64,000 nt of DNA from Sphingomicrobium clamense (GCF_019264355.1 NZ_JAHVAH010000001.1:2092001-2156000), one strand, 5' to 3'. Numbered from the stretch's first letter, positions 1-8,832 are shown. Notes: generated by a model from the letters alone, not told the origin. Numbers and translations: made by a program.

Positions 1-58
1 GCACCGAGGTCGTCGTCGAAGGCTAGCGCGCCGCGCCGCGCCGTGGCAGGAGCCTGCC

Positions 59-532
59 ATGGCCAGCCCCTTCCTTCCCTCGCTCGCGCAGGTCGCCGCG
101 ACTGTCGAACTGGCGGTCGCGCCCGTTTTCCTGCTCGCGGGAATCGGCGCCTTCCTCAACGTCTGCACCGGCCGTCTCGCGCGGATCGTCGATCGTGCGC
201 GCGGGCTCGAACCGCGTGTCCTCGCCTCGCGGGGTAGCGAACATGACCGGCTGCGTGACGAGGCGCGATTGCTCGACCGCCGCATGCGCGTGTGCAACCG
301 CGCCATCTTCCTCGCCGTGCTCGGCGCGGTGCTAATCTCGCTATTGGTGATCCTGCTGTTTGTTGCGGCGCTGTCCGACCTCGACCTCGGCACCTGGGTC
401 GCCCTCTTGTTCATTGCCGCGATGCTCGCGACGGGCCTCAGTTTCGCGACCTTCCTCGTCGAAACGCGGCTCGCCACCGCGGCCATTCGCGTCAGCGAGG
501 AAGTCCTCTTCCACGAGGACCAGCGCGACTAG
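59..532 (+). CDS. DUF2721 family membrane protein
   Basis: Predicted inner-membrane protein of 157 aa and unknown function. A hydrophobic segment at about residues 16-34 is followed by the GRLARIVDRAR stretch (38-48) that I associate with the DUF2721 family, then two more membrane segments near 83-105 and 112-132. The ATG at 59 is preceded by AGGAG at 48-52, six bases away, which fixes the start. The stop codon overlaps that of the convergent gene downstream. Family assignment rests on this motif and the three-helix layout. The role is unknown, and the length fits the family. Confidence 0.8.
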   Translation: MASPFLPSLAQVAATVELAVAPVFLLAGIGAFLNVCTGRLARIVDRARGLEPRVLASRGSEHDRLRDEARLLDRRMRVCNRAIFLAVLGAVLISLLVILLFVAALSDLDLGTWVALLFIAAMLATGLSFATFLVETRLATAAIRVSEEVLFHEDQRD

Positions 533-777
533 CGGTTGTTGGGCTTGGCCAGATAGGTGAGCAGGATCAGGATGCCGAGCGTGACGAGCGGCGCGGCGAT
601 CATGTTGGTCTGTTCCTCGAACCAGGTCGACCAGGGCTGACTGAGCGGCTCGAGCAGCACTTCGCCCCCGACCTGCATCGGCCCGAACAGCTGCCATTGC
701 TGGATCACCTCGAGCCCGACGCCCACTACCCAGACCAGCGCGAACAGGATCGCCGCGATCTTGAAGATCAGATGCAT
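529..777 (-). CDS. small two-helix membrane protein
   Basis: Hypothetical 82-aa protein with membrane segments at about residues 4-27 and 60-78 joined by a polar loop rich in Q, W and E. I chose the internal ATG at 777 rather than the upstream one at 855 because the protein then begins directly with a charged residue and a hydrophobic helix, whereas the extra 26 residues look non-coding. It converges on the DUF2721 gene with overlapping stop codons. I do not recognise the family and assign no function. Confidence 0.6.
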   Translation of the reverse strand: MHLIFKIAAILFALVWVVGVGLEVIQQWQLFGPMQVGGEVLLEPLSQPWSTWFEEQTNMIAAPLVTLGILILLTYLAKPNNR

Positions 778-941
778 TTCACCCCCGGTTTTTGCGTCGC
801 GTAACGCGGGCCACCATACAGCCAAGCCTTGATCCACATCAACCGCCTGCGCCAACCGCCGCCGAGATCGCTCACACGGCTCGACAAGCTAGCGCCCCTG
901 CCTTATCGCCCGCTGCAACCAGTTCCAGGGAGCCTTTTTAC

Positions 942-1928
942 GTGTCCAACACCGCCAACACGCTCGACCGCGTCCTCGTCCTCGAAATGGTCCGCGTGAC
1001 CGAAGCTGCCGCCATCGCCGCCTCCAAGTGGATCGGGCGCGGCGACAATGATGCGGCCGACGCCGCAGCGGTCGAGGCGATGCGCGAACAATTGAACAAG
1101 CTGCCGATGGACGGCACGGTTGTGATCGGCGAGGGCGAGCGCGACGAGGCGCCCATGCTCTATATCGGCGAGAAAGTGGGCTCCAATCCGCGCGACGAGG
1201 ACGTGCCGGGCATCGACATCGCGCTCGACCCGCTCGAAGGCACCACCATCACCGCCAAGGCCGGACCCAACGCGCTCGCGGTGCTTGCCATCGCCGAGGC
1301 CGGACACCTGCTCAACGCGCCCGACGTCTACATGCAGAAGATCGCGATCGGGCCGGGCTATCCGGACGGCACGATCGATCTTGCCGATAGCGTCACCAAC
1401 AACGTCAAGCGCCTCGCGGCGGCCAAGGGGGTCGAGCCGGGCGATATCAACGCCTGCGTACTCGACCGCGACCGCCACGCCGACATCATCGCCGAGCTGC
1501 GATCGATCGGCTGCGGCGTGATGCTGATCCCCGACGGCGACGTAGCGGGTGTCATTGCCACCACCGATCCCGATACGCAGGTCGACATCTACATCGGCAC
1601 CGGCGGCGCGCCCGAGGGCGTGCTCGCGGCTGCTGCGCTGCGCTGCGTCGGCGGGCAGATCCAGGGCAAGCTGCTGTTCCGCGACGATGACGAGCGCGGC
1701 CGCGCCGAGCGTTGGGGGATCACCGATCTAGACCGCATCTACACCCTCGACGACATGGCCAAGGGCGACTGCATCTTCGCCGCGACCGGCGTCACCGACG
1801 GTTCGCTGCTCGACGGCGTCAAGCGCCGCAAGGGCGGCTGCATCGAGACCGAGAGCATCGTCATGCGCGCCTCCTCGGGCACCGTGCGCTACGTCAAGGG
1901 CGAACACCGCAAGGGCGCGCCCGCCTGA
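942..1928 (+). CDS. glpX: class II fructose-1,6-bisphosphatase
   Basis: Converts fructose 1,6-bisphosphate to fructose 6-phosphate plus phosphate in the cytoplasm, a gluconeogenic step. The GlpX family is supported by the metal- and phosphate-binding stretches GEGERDEAPMLYIGEKVG and DPLEGTT, and by a C-terminal GGCIETESIVMRA-type segment. I prefer the GTG start at 942, which has an AGGGAG-like ribosome site about ten bases upstream and gives 328 aa, the normal family size. The ATG at 792 would add 50 unrelated residues. It lies ahead of two PH-domain genes and recJ; a glpX-recJ association is common in alphaproteobacteria. Confidence 0.93.
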   Translation: MSNTANTLDRVLVLEMVRVTEAAAIAASKWIGRGDNDAADAAAVEAMREQLNKLPMDGTVVIGEGERDEAPMLYIGEKVGSNPRDEDVPGIDIALDPLEGTTITAKAGPNALAVLAIAEAGHLLNAPDVYMQKIAIGPGYPDGTIDLADSVTNNVKRLAAAKGVEPGDINACVLDRDRHADIIAELRSIGCGVMLIPDGDVAGVIATTDPDTQVDIYIGTGGAPEGVLAAAALRCVGGQIQGKLLFRDDDERGRAERWGITDLDRIYTLDDMAKGDCIFAATGVTDGSLLDGVKRRKGGCIETESIVMRASSGTVRYVKGEHRKGAPA

Positions 1929-1992
1929 GGCCGCGCCGCCCTCGCTGTAGGATTTCCCTTCCCAAGGCGTATTAGTCGAGTAATATGGTCGA

Positions 1993-2535
1993 ATGACCAT
2001 TCAGCAAACCGACGCTGCATCCGAAGCGCCGCTTCCCGAGACCATCGACCCGATCGCCCCGCGCCTCCCCGCCGGCATGCACCCGGTCGAGCCCGCCTAT
2101 CGCTGGGTCCTGCGCATCCAGTTCATCCTGCTTTGGGCGCCCTTCCTCGTTGGCGCGCTGGTGCTCGACAATTTCGTGCTCTCCGAACAGGGCTATCCCG
2201 CCTACCTCTCGCTCGCCGTTGCCGTGCTGGCGCTCGCGGTCATCGTAATCGTCCCGCAGCGCATCTGGCGGCGCCTCGGCTATCGCCTGTCCGACCGCAG
2301 CCTGCGCGTGGTGCGCGGGTGGCTATTCCACACCGACACGATCGTCCCCTTCGTCCGCGTCCAGCACCTCGACGTGACCCGCGGTCCGCTCGAAAAGCTG
2401 CTCGGTACCGCCAGCCTGATCGTCCACACCGCAGGCACGCATAACAGCGTCGTTACCCTCCCCGGCCTCGACCCCGAAAAAGCCGAAGAGATGCGCGCCG
2501 CGATCCGCGCCGAAATCCGGACCGACTGGCAGTGA
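1993..2535 (+). CDS. bacterial PH (bPH2) membrane protein, YdbS-like
   Basis: 180-aa protein with two membrane helices (about residues 36-58 and 64-86) followed by one bacterial PH domain of the bPH2/YdbS type. Typical features are YRLSDRSLRVVRGWLF, the PFVRVQHLDVTRGPLEKLLG signature and a terminal segment ending in GLDPEKAEE. These proteins sit in the inner membrane with the PH domain facing the cytoplasm; their molecular role is not well defined. The stop overlaps the GTG start of the next gene (GTGA), so the two are translationally coupled and probably act together, like the YdbS/YdbT pair. Confidence 0.85.
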   Translation: MTIQQTDAASEAPLPETIDPIAPRLPAGMHPVEPAYRWVLRIQFILLWAPFLVGALVLDNFVLSEQGYPAYLSLAVAVLALAVIVIVPQRIWRRLGYRLSDRSLRVVRGWLFHTDTIVPFVRVQHLDVTRGPLEKLLGTASLIVHTAGTHNSVVTLPGLDPEKAEEMRAAIRAEIRTDWQ

Positions 2536-4037
2536 ACGACGCCGCGCCCGTCATCCTGCAAACCGGAGAGCCTCAGCGCCTCCATCCGCTGACCATGGTC
2601 ACCCGGCTGGGCGACGTGCTCAAACAGGCGTGGGGCGCGGCCATTGCGGCGGTCTTCATCGGCTATCAGGGTCAGTGGCTCATGGCGGCAGGTCTGGTCG
2701 GCATCGTCTTCCTTGCCAACCTCGTCAATCCGCTCGTCCAGTGGCTGAGTTTCACCTACATGGTCGGCGACGACGGGATCGAGATGAAGAGCGGCGTGCT
2801 CTCACGCAACCACCGCACTATCCCCTTCGACCGTGTGCAGGACGTCAATCTCGAGCAGAATGTGCTCCACCGCCTGTTCGGCATGGCCAAGGTCAAGCTG
2901 GAAACGGGCGGCAGCGCGGGGGGCAATAGCGAGGACGGGGTGATCGATTCGATCAAGCTCGACGATGCGGCGCGCCTGCGCGACACGATCCGCGTCCACC
3001 GCGCCGGTGCGCAGCCTGTGGTCGCGTCCGAGGACAAGACCGAGATCGAAGAGGCGGCCCCGATCTATGCCATGGACCAGAAGCGCGTGCTGCTGGCCGG
3101 CATCTTCAATTTCTCGCTCGCCGTGCTCGGCGTGCTGTTCGGCGCCGCGCAGACGGTCGGGGACGTCATCGGCATCAACCCGTTCAGCGGGTCATTCTGG
3201 CGCAATCTCGCGGCCGACAGCGCGCCCTTCATGGACTTCATCCTCGCCAACCAAATCGTCACAGGGCTTTTCGGATTCATCTCGCTGGTGGCGATCGGGC
3301 TGGCTACCGGAATCATCCAGACCGCGCTGCGCGAATGGAATTTCCGCCTCTCGCGCACCGAGAGCGGGCTGCGCCGCCGCCGCGGCTTCTTCACGCTCAC
3401 CGATGTCGTATTGCCGCTGAAGCGCGTGCAGGCGACGATCCTGGCGACCGGCCCCATCCGGCGCTATTTAGGCTGGCGGGCGATGAAGCTGCAAAGCCTC
3501 GCGCAGGATAGCGGTCATGGCGGCGACCACGTCATCGCCCCGCTCGCCCGAAACGGGGAAATCGACCGCATCTTCGACGCAATGGACTGGCGGCAGGTCG
3601 ACCCGACGACCAAGGGCTGGACGCGCCCAACCTTCGCCTATGTCGCCATGTTCATGCTGATCATGGTTCCCGCGCTCGTCATCGGCTTCGCGATTTCGGC
3701 GGTCGAGAGCGTCTGGGCCCCGGCAGTCGCAGCGCTTGCGGTTGCAGCCGTGCTGATGGCGCTGCGGCTGGTCGGCTGGATGCACCATCGCTATCGCCGC
3801 GATGGTGACCGGGTACTGATCCATTCGGGCGCGTGGAACCAGCGGCTCGTGATCCTCCCGCTCGACCGCATCCAGTCCGTCGACGTCCATCGCGGCCCGA
3901 TCGACAAGATTTTCGGTGTCTCGTCGATGGTGTTCGGTGTCGCGGGCGGCAAGGGCTTCCAGCACCACCAGATCGTCTCCATCCCCTCGGCCACCGCCTA
4001 CGCGCTGCGCGACGACCTGCTCGGCGACCTTCAATGA
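2532..4037 (+). CDS. triple bPH2-domain membrane protein, YdbT-like
   Basis: 501-aa polytopic protein starting at GTG 2532, inside the stop of the previous gene. Three bPH2-type domains can be read, centred near residues 70-150, 265-345 and 410-490. Each carries a variant of the P-L/F-D/K-R-V/I-Q motif (PFDRVQDVNLEQ, PLKRVQATILATG, PLDRIQSVDVHRGP). Paired hydrophobic helices separate them. This matches the YdbT family that partners YdbS-like proteins. Its stop overlaps the ATG of recJ (ATGA), so all three genes form one transcript. Function unknown, probably membrane or envelope related. Confidence 0.85.
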   Translation: MNDAAPVILQTGEPQRLHPLTMVTRLGDVLKQAWGAAIAAVFIGYQGQWLMAAGLVGIVFLANLVNPLVQWLSFTYMVGDDGIEMKSGVLSRNHRTIPFDRVQDVNLEQNVLHRLFGMAKVKLETGGSAGGNSEDGVIDSIKLDDAARLRDTIRVHRAGAQPVVASEDKTEIEEAAPIYAMDQKRVLLAGIFNFSLAVLGVLFGAAQTVGDVIGINPFSGSFWRNLAADSAPFMDFILANQIVTGLFGFISLVAIGLATGIIQTALREWNFRLSRTESGLRRRRGFFTLTDVVLPLKRVQATILATGPIRRYLGWRAMKLQSLAQDSGHGGDHVIAPLARNGEIDRIFDAMDWRQVDPTTKGWTRPTFAYVAMFMLIMVPALVIGFAISAVESVWAPAVAALAVAAVLMALRLVGWMHHRYRRDGDRVLIHSGAWNQRLVILPLDRIQSVDVHRGPIDKIFGVSSMVFGVAGGKGFQHHQIVSIPSATAYALRDDLLGDLQ

Positions 4038-5791
4038 GCGCGCCCTTCGAGGCTGCGACAAGCCTCACCGGACTTCCCTGGGAATGGCGCTATCGCGGCG
4101 GCGACGACCTCAGCCGCGACCTCGTCGATCAGCTGTTGCTGGCGCGTGGGGTCGCCGAGGAAGACCTGCCGCGCGAACGCGATCCGCGCATCCGCGACTT
4201 TCTCCCCGACCCCTCGGTCTTCGCCGACATGGACAAGGCGGCAAAGCGTGTCGCCGACGCCATCGAGAATGACGAGACCATCGCGGTCTTCGGCGATTAT
4301 GACGTCGACGGGGCGACCTCCGCTGCGCTGCTGACGCATCTTTTCCGCCGTCTCGGCATCGAGCCGATGATCTACATTCCGGACCGTCTGCTCGAAGGCT
4401 ACGGCCCTAGTGCCGAGGCGCTGGTCAAGCTCAAGGAGCAGGGCGCCGACCTCGCCATCACCGTCGATTGCGGCGCGCAGGGATTCGAGGCGCTGCAGGC
4501 CGCCGCCGATGCCGGCCTCGAAGTCATCGTGTGCGATCATCACCAATGCGCCACCGACCTCCCGGTCGCCCACGCGCTGATCAATCCCAACCGGCTCGAC
4601 GAAAGCGACGAGGGCGCCGCGCACGGCCATCTCGCTGCAGTCGGCATGGCGTTCCTGCTCGGCGTGGCCCTGCTCCGCGAACTGCGCGCGCGTGGCCGTT
4701 TCGTGGGTGACCGGCCCGAGCCGCAGATCATCGACCTGCTCGATCTCGTCGCGCTGGGCACGGTGGCCGACGTCGCGCGGCTGCGCACGCTCAATCGCGC
4801 CTTCGTGACGCAGGGGCTCAAGGTGATGGCGCAGGGGCGCAATACCGGGCTCGTCGCGCTCGCGCAGGCATCGCGGCTTACGCGAGCGCCTGTCTCGCGC
4901 GATCTCGGCTTTGCGCTCGGACCGCGGATCAATGCCGGGGGGCGTGTCGGCCAGGCGGACCTCGGCGTTCGCCTCCTCACCACCGACGATCCCGACGAGG
5001 CACAGCGCATCGCTGCCGAACTCGATCGCTTCAACGAGGAACGCCGCGCCATCGAGGCGGCGGTGCAAGAACAGGCGATGGAAGCTGCCGAGGCGCAGGC
5101 CGACGATCCGGTCGTGCTGGTCGCGGGCGAAGGCTGGCACCCGGGCGTGGTTGGCATCGTCGCTAGCCGGCTCAAGGAAAAATTCCACCGCCCCGCCTTC
5201 GTCGTCGCGCTCGACGAGGACGGTACGGGCAAGGGATCGGGCCGCTCCATCTCGGGCGTCGATCTCGGTGCGGCCGTGCTTGCGGCCAAGGATGAAGGTC
5301 ATCTCGTTGCCGGCGGCGGCCATGCCATGGCGGCAGGCATCACCGTCGCGCCGGGCGGCATCGACGCGCTTAAGGCCTATCTCGACGCTCGCCTCGCCGA
5401 CAATGTCGAGCAGGCACGCGCGGGCCGCAAGCTGATCATCGATGCGATGCTCTCGCCCGGCGGGGTCGCGGGCGAGCTGTGCGACCAGATCGAGCAGGCC
5501 GGCCCCTACGGCGCGGGCTGGCCCGCTCCGCGCATGGCGGTTGGCCCCGTCAGGCTCCACAAGACCGGCATCGTCGGACAGGGTCACGTCCGCACCATCG
5601 CGATCGGCGATGACGGGCGCAGCTTCAAGGCCATCGCATTCCGCGCCGCCGACGGCGCGCTCGGCCAGGCCATGTTGTCGGCGACCCCCGATTCCCGCTT
5701 CTGGCTGGCCGGGACGATCAAGCGCGACGAGTGGACCGGAGGCAATGCGGCCGAGATGCATATCGAAGATATTGCAACTTGCAGGCCATAA
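4034..5791 (+). CDS. recJ: single-stranded-DNA-specific exonuclease RecJ
   Basis: 5'-3' single-strand DNA exonuclease acting in RecFOR recombinational repair and mismatch repair. The DHH-superfamily catalytic motifs are clear: DYDVDG at residues 88-93, DHH within VCDHHQC at 168-170, and the DHHA1-domain motif GGGHAMAAG starting near 427. A C-terminal OB-like region follows. I place the start at ATG 4034, which overlaps the stop of the PH-domain gene; this gives 585 aa, normal for RecJ. A longer reading to 3833 would run through the preceding gene and is rejected. The gene ends about 50 bp before tRNA-Glu. Confidence 0.95.
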   Translation: MSAPFEAATSLTGLPWEWRYRGGDDLSRDLVDQLLLARGVAEEDLPRERDPRIRDFLPDPSVFADMDKAAKRVADAIENDETIAVFGDYDVDGATSAALLTHLFRRLGIEPMIYIPDRLLEGYGPSAEALVKLKEQGADLAITVDCGAQGFEALQAAADAGLEVIVCDHHQCATDLPVAHALINPNRLDESDEGAAHGHLAAVGMAFLLGVALLRELRARGRFVGDRPEPQIIDLLDLVALGTVADVARLRTLNRAFVTQGLKVMAQGRNTGLVALAQASRLTRAPVSRDLGFALGPRINAGGRVGQADLGVRLLTTDDPDEAQRIAAELDRFNEERRAIEAAVQEQAMEAAEAQADDPVVLVAGEGWHPGVVGIVASRLKEKFHRPAFVVALDEDGTGKGSGRSISGVDLGAAVLAAKDEGHLVAGGGHAMAAGITVAPGGIDALKAYLDARLADNVEQARAGRKLIIDAMLSPGGVAGELCDQIEQAGPYGAGWPAPRMAVGPVRLHKTGIVGQGHVRTIAIGDDGRSFKAIAFRAADGALGQAMLSATPDSRFWLAGTIKRDEWTGGNAAEMHIEDIATCRP

Positions 5792-5842
5792 GGGTGTTGA
5801 CGAGGGGAGCAGGCTCTTCTAACAGCCCGCCCAGCCACTTAT

Positions 5843-5917
5843 GGCCCCTTCGTCTAGCGGTTAGGACGCGGCCCTTTCACGGCTGAAACACGGGTTCGAT
5901 TCCCGTAGGGGTCACCA
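5843..5917 (+). tRNA. tRNA-Glu (TTC anticodon)
   Basis: 75-nt cloverleaf ending in an encoded CCA (5915-5917). The acceptor stem pairs GGCCCCT with AGGGGTC, and the anticodon loop CTTTCAC gives anticodon TTC, decoding glutamate GAA/GAG. The T-arm GGGTTCGATTCCC is canonical. Its last nine bases lie inside the 11-bp direct repeat that marks the left end of the genomic island, so the tRNA is reconstituted intact after integration. No T-run terminator follows it directly; the likely original one lies at 28635-28665. Confidence 0.97.
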
Positions 5918-5919
5918 TT
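5909..5919 (+). repeat. attL direct repeat (tRNA-Glu 3' end)
   Basis: GGGTCACCATT. The first nine bases are the tRNA-Glu acceptor 3' strand plus CCA. An exact copy lies at 28623-28633. The bases flanking the two copies differ on both sides, so the repeat is exactly 11 bp. Confidence 0.8.
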
Positions 5920-5923
5920 CATA

Positions 5924-5959
5924 CTGTCTCCGCACGCGTGTCTCGCGTGCGGCAGACAG
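5924..5959. repeat. long inverted repeat just inside attL
   Basis: CCGCACGCG at 5930-5938 pairs with CGCGTGCGG at 5944-5952, extended by CTGTCT (5924-5929) against AGACAG (5954-5959) with a single bulged C. It begins five bases inside the attL repeat and lies beyond the recombinase stop codon at 6109. It could be a terminator-like hairpin lacking a T-run, or a recombinase-binding palindrome. The function is not determined by the sequence. Confidence 0.6.
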
Positions 5960-6108
5960 CACCTCTAGAAAATCGCGTGAATACGGCGTTTCTCCGCCTT
6001 AGGGTCTCTGCATTTTTTCGCCGGAGACTTGCGCGGCCAGCCGATCCGTCGATTATCAGACCTTTTTCTCTCAGACGAAAAAACTGTGTCTCGAGATAGA
6101 TAGACGAG

Positions 6109-7689
6109 TCAGCCGAGAAAGATTTGTTCTTGCTCAATCCAGCTGAGCGGAATGCCATTCAGGTTCTGAATGTCGCGAGCTTTCAATGCCGTCGCAGCGC
6201 GCCCCTCAATGATCGCAGATACTATTTCTGGCGACAGGTAGCTCAGCCGAACGAGTCTCTTGAAACGTTCGGTCGACCGTCCGAACTTTTTGGCAAGCTT
6301 GTCGATCGGGGTCATTGGCTTCGTTAGTGCCAGTTCGCGAGCCTGGTAGGCATCCTGCATAAGCTTGACGAGTTGCGGGTCCGCGGCCGCCCCTACTGAC
6401 TGCTCCGGCTCGCTAACAATCAATTGGGCATCGTTGCCGTGCCGCAGTTTCTTGACCGTCCGTTCGAGCCTCGAGCCGTCATTGAGCGTGAGCATAAGTT
6501 TGCCATCACCGATGAGGACCTTCAGGACATGGTGTAGAAAGAGCTTGCGACGTTCTTCGGCTGTGCCTTTTAGCAACAATTCTGCCGGGGTCTGGACGGC
6601 TTCGGCGTCATCGATGCTTCCGACTTTACTGTTCCAGTGTTCAGCGAGGAGCTTGCCGCATAGCGCTTCCAGTTTGTCCGCTGGCATGCGGAGTGGTGCA
6701 GGGTCGCCTGTGGCGACGCCTTTCGGATGCGTGACGTAATAGCGATGGCGTTGGCCATTTCGCACCGTGTGTACCGGACCCATTGGCCGATCGAGATGAT
6801 CTTTGATCAGGCCCTGAAGCATGCTGTTCGACCGCAGCTTGGGACCGCACATGGCCTCCGAACAACGCGTCGCGAGGATCGCCTGAACCTTCTCGAACAA
6901 TGGTCGCTCTACGATTGCGTCGTGGAGCCCTTCATAGACTTTGCCCTTGTGCTTGACCTGCCCGGCGTAAAGTCGGTTGGATAAGAGGCAGCGCAACGCC
7001 CCATAAGTGAACGCAGTCCCGCCACTGGGCTTGCCTTTGCGCATTCGCTGCTTCGTCTTGAGCCCTTTCTCACGTGCCCAATCGAGCAACGCGGGGACAG
7101 ACTGCAGTTCGGCAAACTTTGCCATGAGCAACTGGACGCTGCCCGCTTCCTCCTCGTTGATGACGAGCTTTCGATCCTCGACATCGAACCCGAGCGGTAC
7201 CACTCCTCCCATCCACATGCCCTTCGCCTTGGACGCGGCAATCTTGTCTCGCACTCGCTCCGCTCCGACCTCTCGCTCGAACTGGGCAAAAGACAGCAGA
7301 ACGTGGAGCATCAGCCTGCCCATGCTGGTCTTGGTGTTGAACGACTGGGTAACACTTACAAACGATACGCCCGAATTCTCGAAACGCTCGACGATCCGCG
7401 CAAAATCGGCAAGGCTGCGGGTCAGGCGGTCAATCTTGTAGATGACCACGATATCGACCTTGCCGACCTCGACGTCGGCAAGCAGCGCCTTGAGACCAGG
7501 GCGCTCCATGCTGCCGCCCGAAAAGCCACCGTCGTCATAGCTCGCTCGCACCGAGCTCCATCCCTCGTGACGCTGGCTGTCAATGTACGACCGACACGCG
7601 TCTCGCTGCGCATCGAGGCTGTTGAATTCCTGGTCGAGGCCTTCGTCGCTCGACTTGCGGGTGTAGATGGCACAGCGAAGCTTTTTCAT
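6109..7689 (-). CDS. large serine recombinase (site-specific)
   Basis: 526-aa recombinase that probably integrates and excises the island. The N-terminal resolvase domain (about residues 1-155) carries the catalytic serine in YTRKS (Ser13), then the SLDAQRDACR, YKIDRLTRS and LLSFAQFERE motifs typical of large serine recombinases. A recombinase DNA-binding domain follows (GALRCLLSNRLYAGQV region), then a long C-terminal part with a short coiled or helical tail. I start at ATG 7689, which overlaps the stop of the DUF2924 gene (ATGA). It lies next to attL, the usual place for the island's own integrase. No tyrosine integrase is present anywhere in the island. Confidence 0.9.
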   Translation of the reverse strand: MKKLRCAIYTRKSSDEGLDQEFNSLDAQRDACRSYIDSQRHEGWSSVRASYDDGGFSGGSMERPGLKALLADVEVGKVDIVVIYKIDRLTRSLADFARIVERFENSGVSFVSVTQSFNTKTSMGRLMLHVLLSFAQFEREVGAERVRDKIAASKAKGMWMGGVVPLGFDVEDRKLVINEEEAGSVQLLMAKFAELQSVPALLDWAREKGLKTKQRMRKGKPSGGTAFTYGALRCLLSNRLYAGQVKHKGKVYEGLHDAIVERPLFEKVQAILATRCSEAMCGPKLRSNSMLQGLIKDHLDRPMGPVHTVRNGQRHRYYVTHPKGVATGDPAPLRMPADKLEALCGKLLAEHWNSKVGSIDDAEAVQTPAELLLKGTAEERRKLFLHHVLKVLIGDGKLMLTLNDGSRLERTVKKLRHGNDAQLIVSEPEQSVGAAADPQLVKLMQDAYQARELALTKPMTPIDKLAKKFGRSTERFKRLVRLSYLSPEIVSAIIEGRAATALKARDIQNLNGIPLSWIEQEQIFLG

Positions 7690-8090
7690 CTCCGAAGCCC
7701 GAAGAAGCGCGGACCCGACCAACGAGTGCCGGTAATATGGGTCGCGATCTCGCTCAGCGAGCCAAAGCGCTCACCGTCGTAAACCAGTCCCCGCTCGGTG
7801 ACATCGACCACGTAGTTCACACCACGCCAGCGGCGCACGAGCCGATTGCCGGGACGTAACTCAGAGCCTCTTTTCGAACTGCCATGAATCCTCGACGCGA
7901 GCTGCGTCTTGATCGATTGAGGCAGCCCTCCAACCGATTGCTCCTGCAACCGGTAGGCGAGCCCCCGAGCCAGCAAGTCAGGCGTGAACGCCACCGGCGG
8001 CGGCGTCTTGTAGAGGCTCCGCCACCGATCCTTGAGTTCGCTGCGGCTCAACTGCCCGAATTCGGTCAGGTGGGCGTCGATCTGGCTCAT
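7686..8090 (-). CDS. DUF2924 family protein
   Basis: 134-aa basic protein with the features of DUF2924: ELKDRWRSLYKTPPP near residue 18-32, a LARGLAYRLQE stretch, RPGNRLVRRWRGVNYVV and a final TGTRWSGPRFFGLR segment. The family is routinely found directly upstream of serine recombinases in alphaproteobacterial islands and prophages; I infer an accessory role in recombination or recombinase control, not shown experimentally as far as I know. Both ends overlap neighbours by ATGA, so the DUF3489, DUF2924 and recombinase genes form one operon. Confidence 0.85.
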   Translation of the reverse strand: MSQIDAHLTEFGQLSRSELKDRWRSLYKTPPPVAFTPDLLARGLAYRLQEQSVGGLPQSIKTQLASRIHGSSKRGSELRPGNRLVRRWRGVNYVVDVTERGLVYDGERFGSLSEIATHITGTRWSGPRFFGLRR

Positions 8091-8335
8091 TCAGGTGCGA
8101 CCGCACGGTAAGTACGAAGACCATCGACCTTGTCACTATCGATCGCATAGCCCTGCTTGCGCAGACCCGTCATCGCGGCACGCACCGTGTGCGGCAGCCA
8201 TGACGTAGCTTTGGTCATCTGAACAATTGTAGCGCCCTCCTCGCGCACCAGCAGGGCAGCGAGCTTGTCACGCTTGGTCACCTTTTTTGGCTCGGGCGCC
8301 GGTGAATTCTTGGTTCCAGTTTTCTTCTTGCTCAA
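8087..8335 (-). CDS. DUF3489 family protein (winged-helix-like)
   Basis: 82-aa basic protein opening the recombinase operon. The conserved part contains a KRDKLAALLVREEGATI stretch followed by WLPHTVRAAMTGLRKQGY, which reads like a small helix-turn-helix and matches the DUF3489 family. I chose the TTG start at 8335 because a full AGGAGG lies eight bases upstream (8344-8349 on the complementary strand); an ATG at 8395 would add 20 residues without a ribosome site. A DNA-binding partner or regulator of the recombinase is the likeliest role, by inference from context. Confidence 0.75.
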   Translation of the reverse strand: MSKKKTGTKNSPAPEPKKVTKRDKLAALLVREEGATIVQMTKATSWLPHTVRAAMTGLRKQGYAIDSDKVDGLRTYRAVAPE

Positions 8336-8395
8336 TTGGGAGGCCTCCTGTCCGGAGCGCAGAATTGCGCTTCCACCAACCCAAGCCCGACCCAT

Positions 8396-8832
8396 TCAAG
8401 GATCAGGCGGCGACGCCAGGACAAGGTCCATTGTCGACTTCTCCAGCAATGCTCGCGTTTTGACCGAAGTCGAATGGTTTCCGACCATTTACGAAGGTGT
8501 GCCTGGCGGCCAAAGTCGGTCATTTGAAAGAGCGCGATGTTAATTGGTAACGATAGAGTCCAAGAAATTCAGGAGAAATCTCAGGGATTTCGTAGGTGCA
8601 GCAAAATTGGGGATTGCAGCCTCAAAAACTGCCCCCGGTATCGCGCGGCGGAATAGTATCTAAGTTGGTAGAGCATTCGACCCTTACTCAAACCTTCCAG
8701 AATTCGAACCATTGCTGCTCCGCCATTCCCCTCGAATGAAATGTCTGCTTGGACTGGAAACAATGAGATGTTTCGGGCAAGCTGGTTCTTGGTCGATGAA
8801 ACACTCGGCACAGGGGGTGATGTTAATCGTAA
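8396..8832. other. 437-bp gene-poor stretch
   Basis: Lies between the divergently transcribed recombinase operon and the ImmA-like gene, so it probably holds both promoters. It is relatively AT-rich. I see no convincing gene, RNA or repeat in it; a 76-codon minus-strand frame at 8581-8811 has a GTG start and no ribosome site. Confidence 0.5.

Noticed and set aside
1..26. Possible C-terminal tail of a gene (in-frame reading ending in a TAG at 24-26)
   Set aside because: Only seven codons are visible, too few to support a gene.
6050..6059. CGATTATCAG shared between the left end (6050-6059) and right end (28575-28584) of the island
   Set aside because: A 10-bp match at unequal distances from the two junctions is within chance; not claimed as a recombinase site.
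8581..8811. 76-codon minus-strand frame upstream of the ImmA-like gene
   Set aside because: GTG start without a ribosome site, no recognisable motif, and it sits in an AT-rich divergent promoter region.
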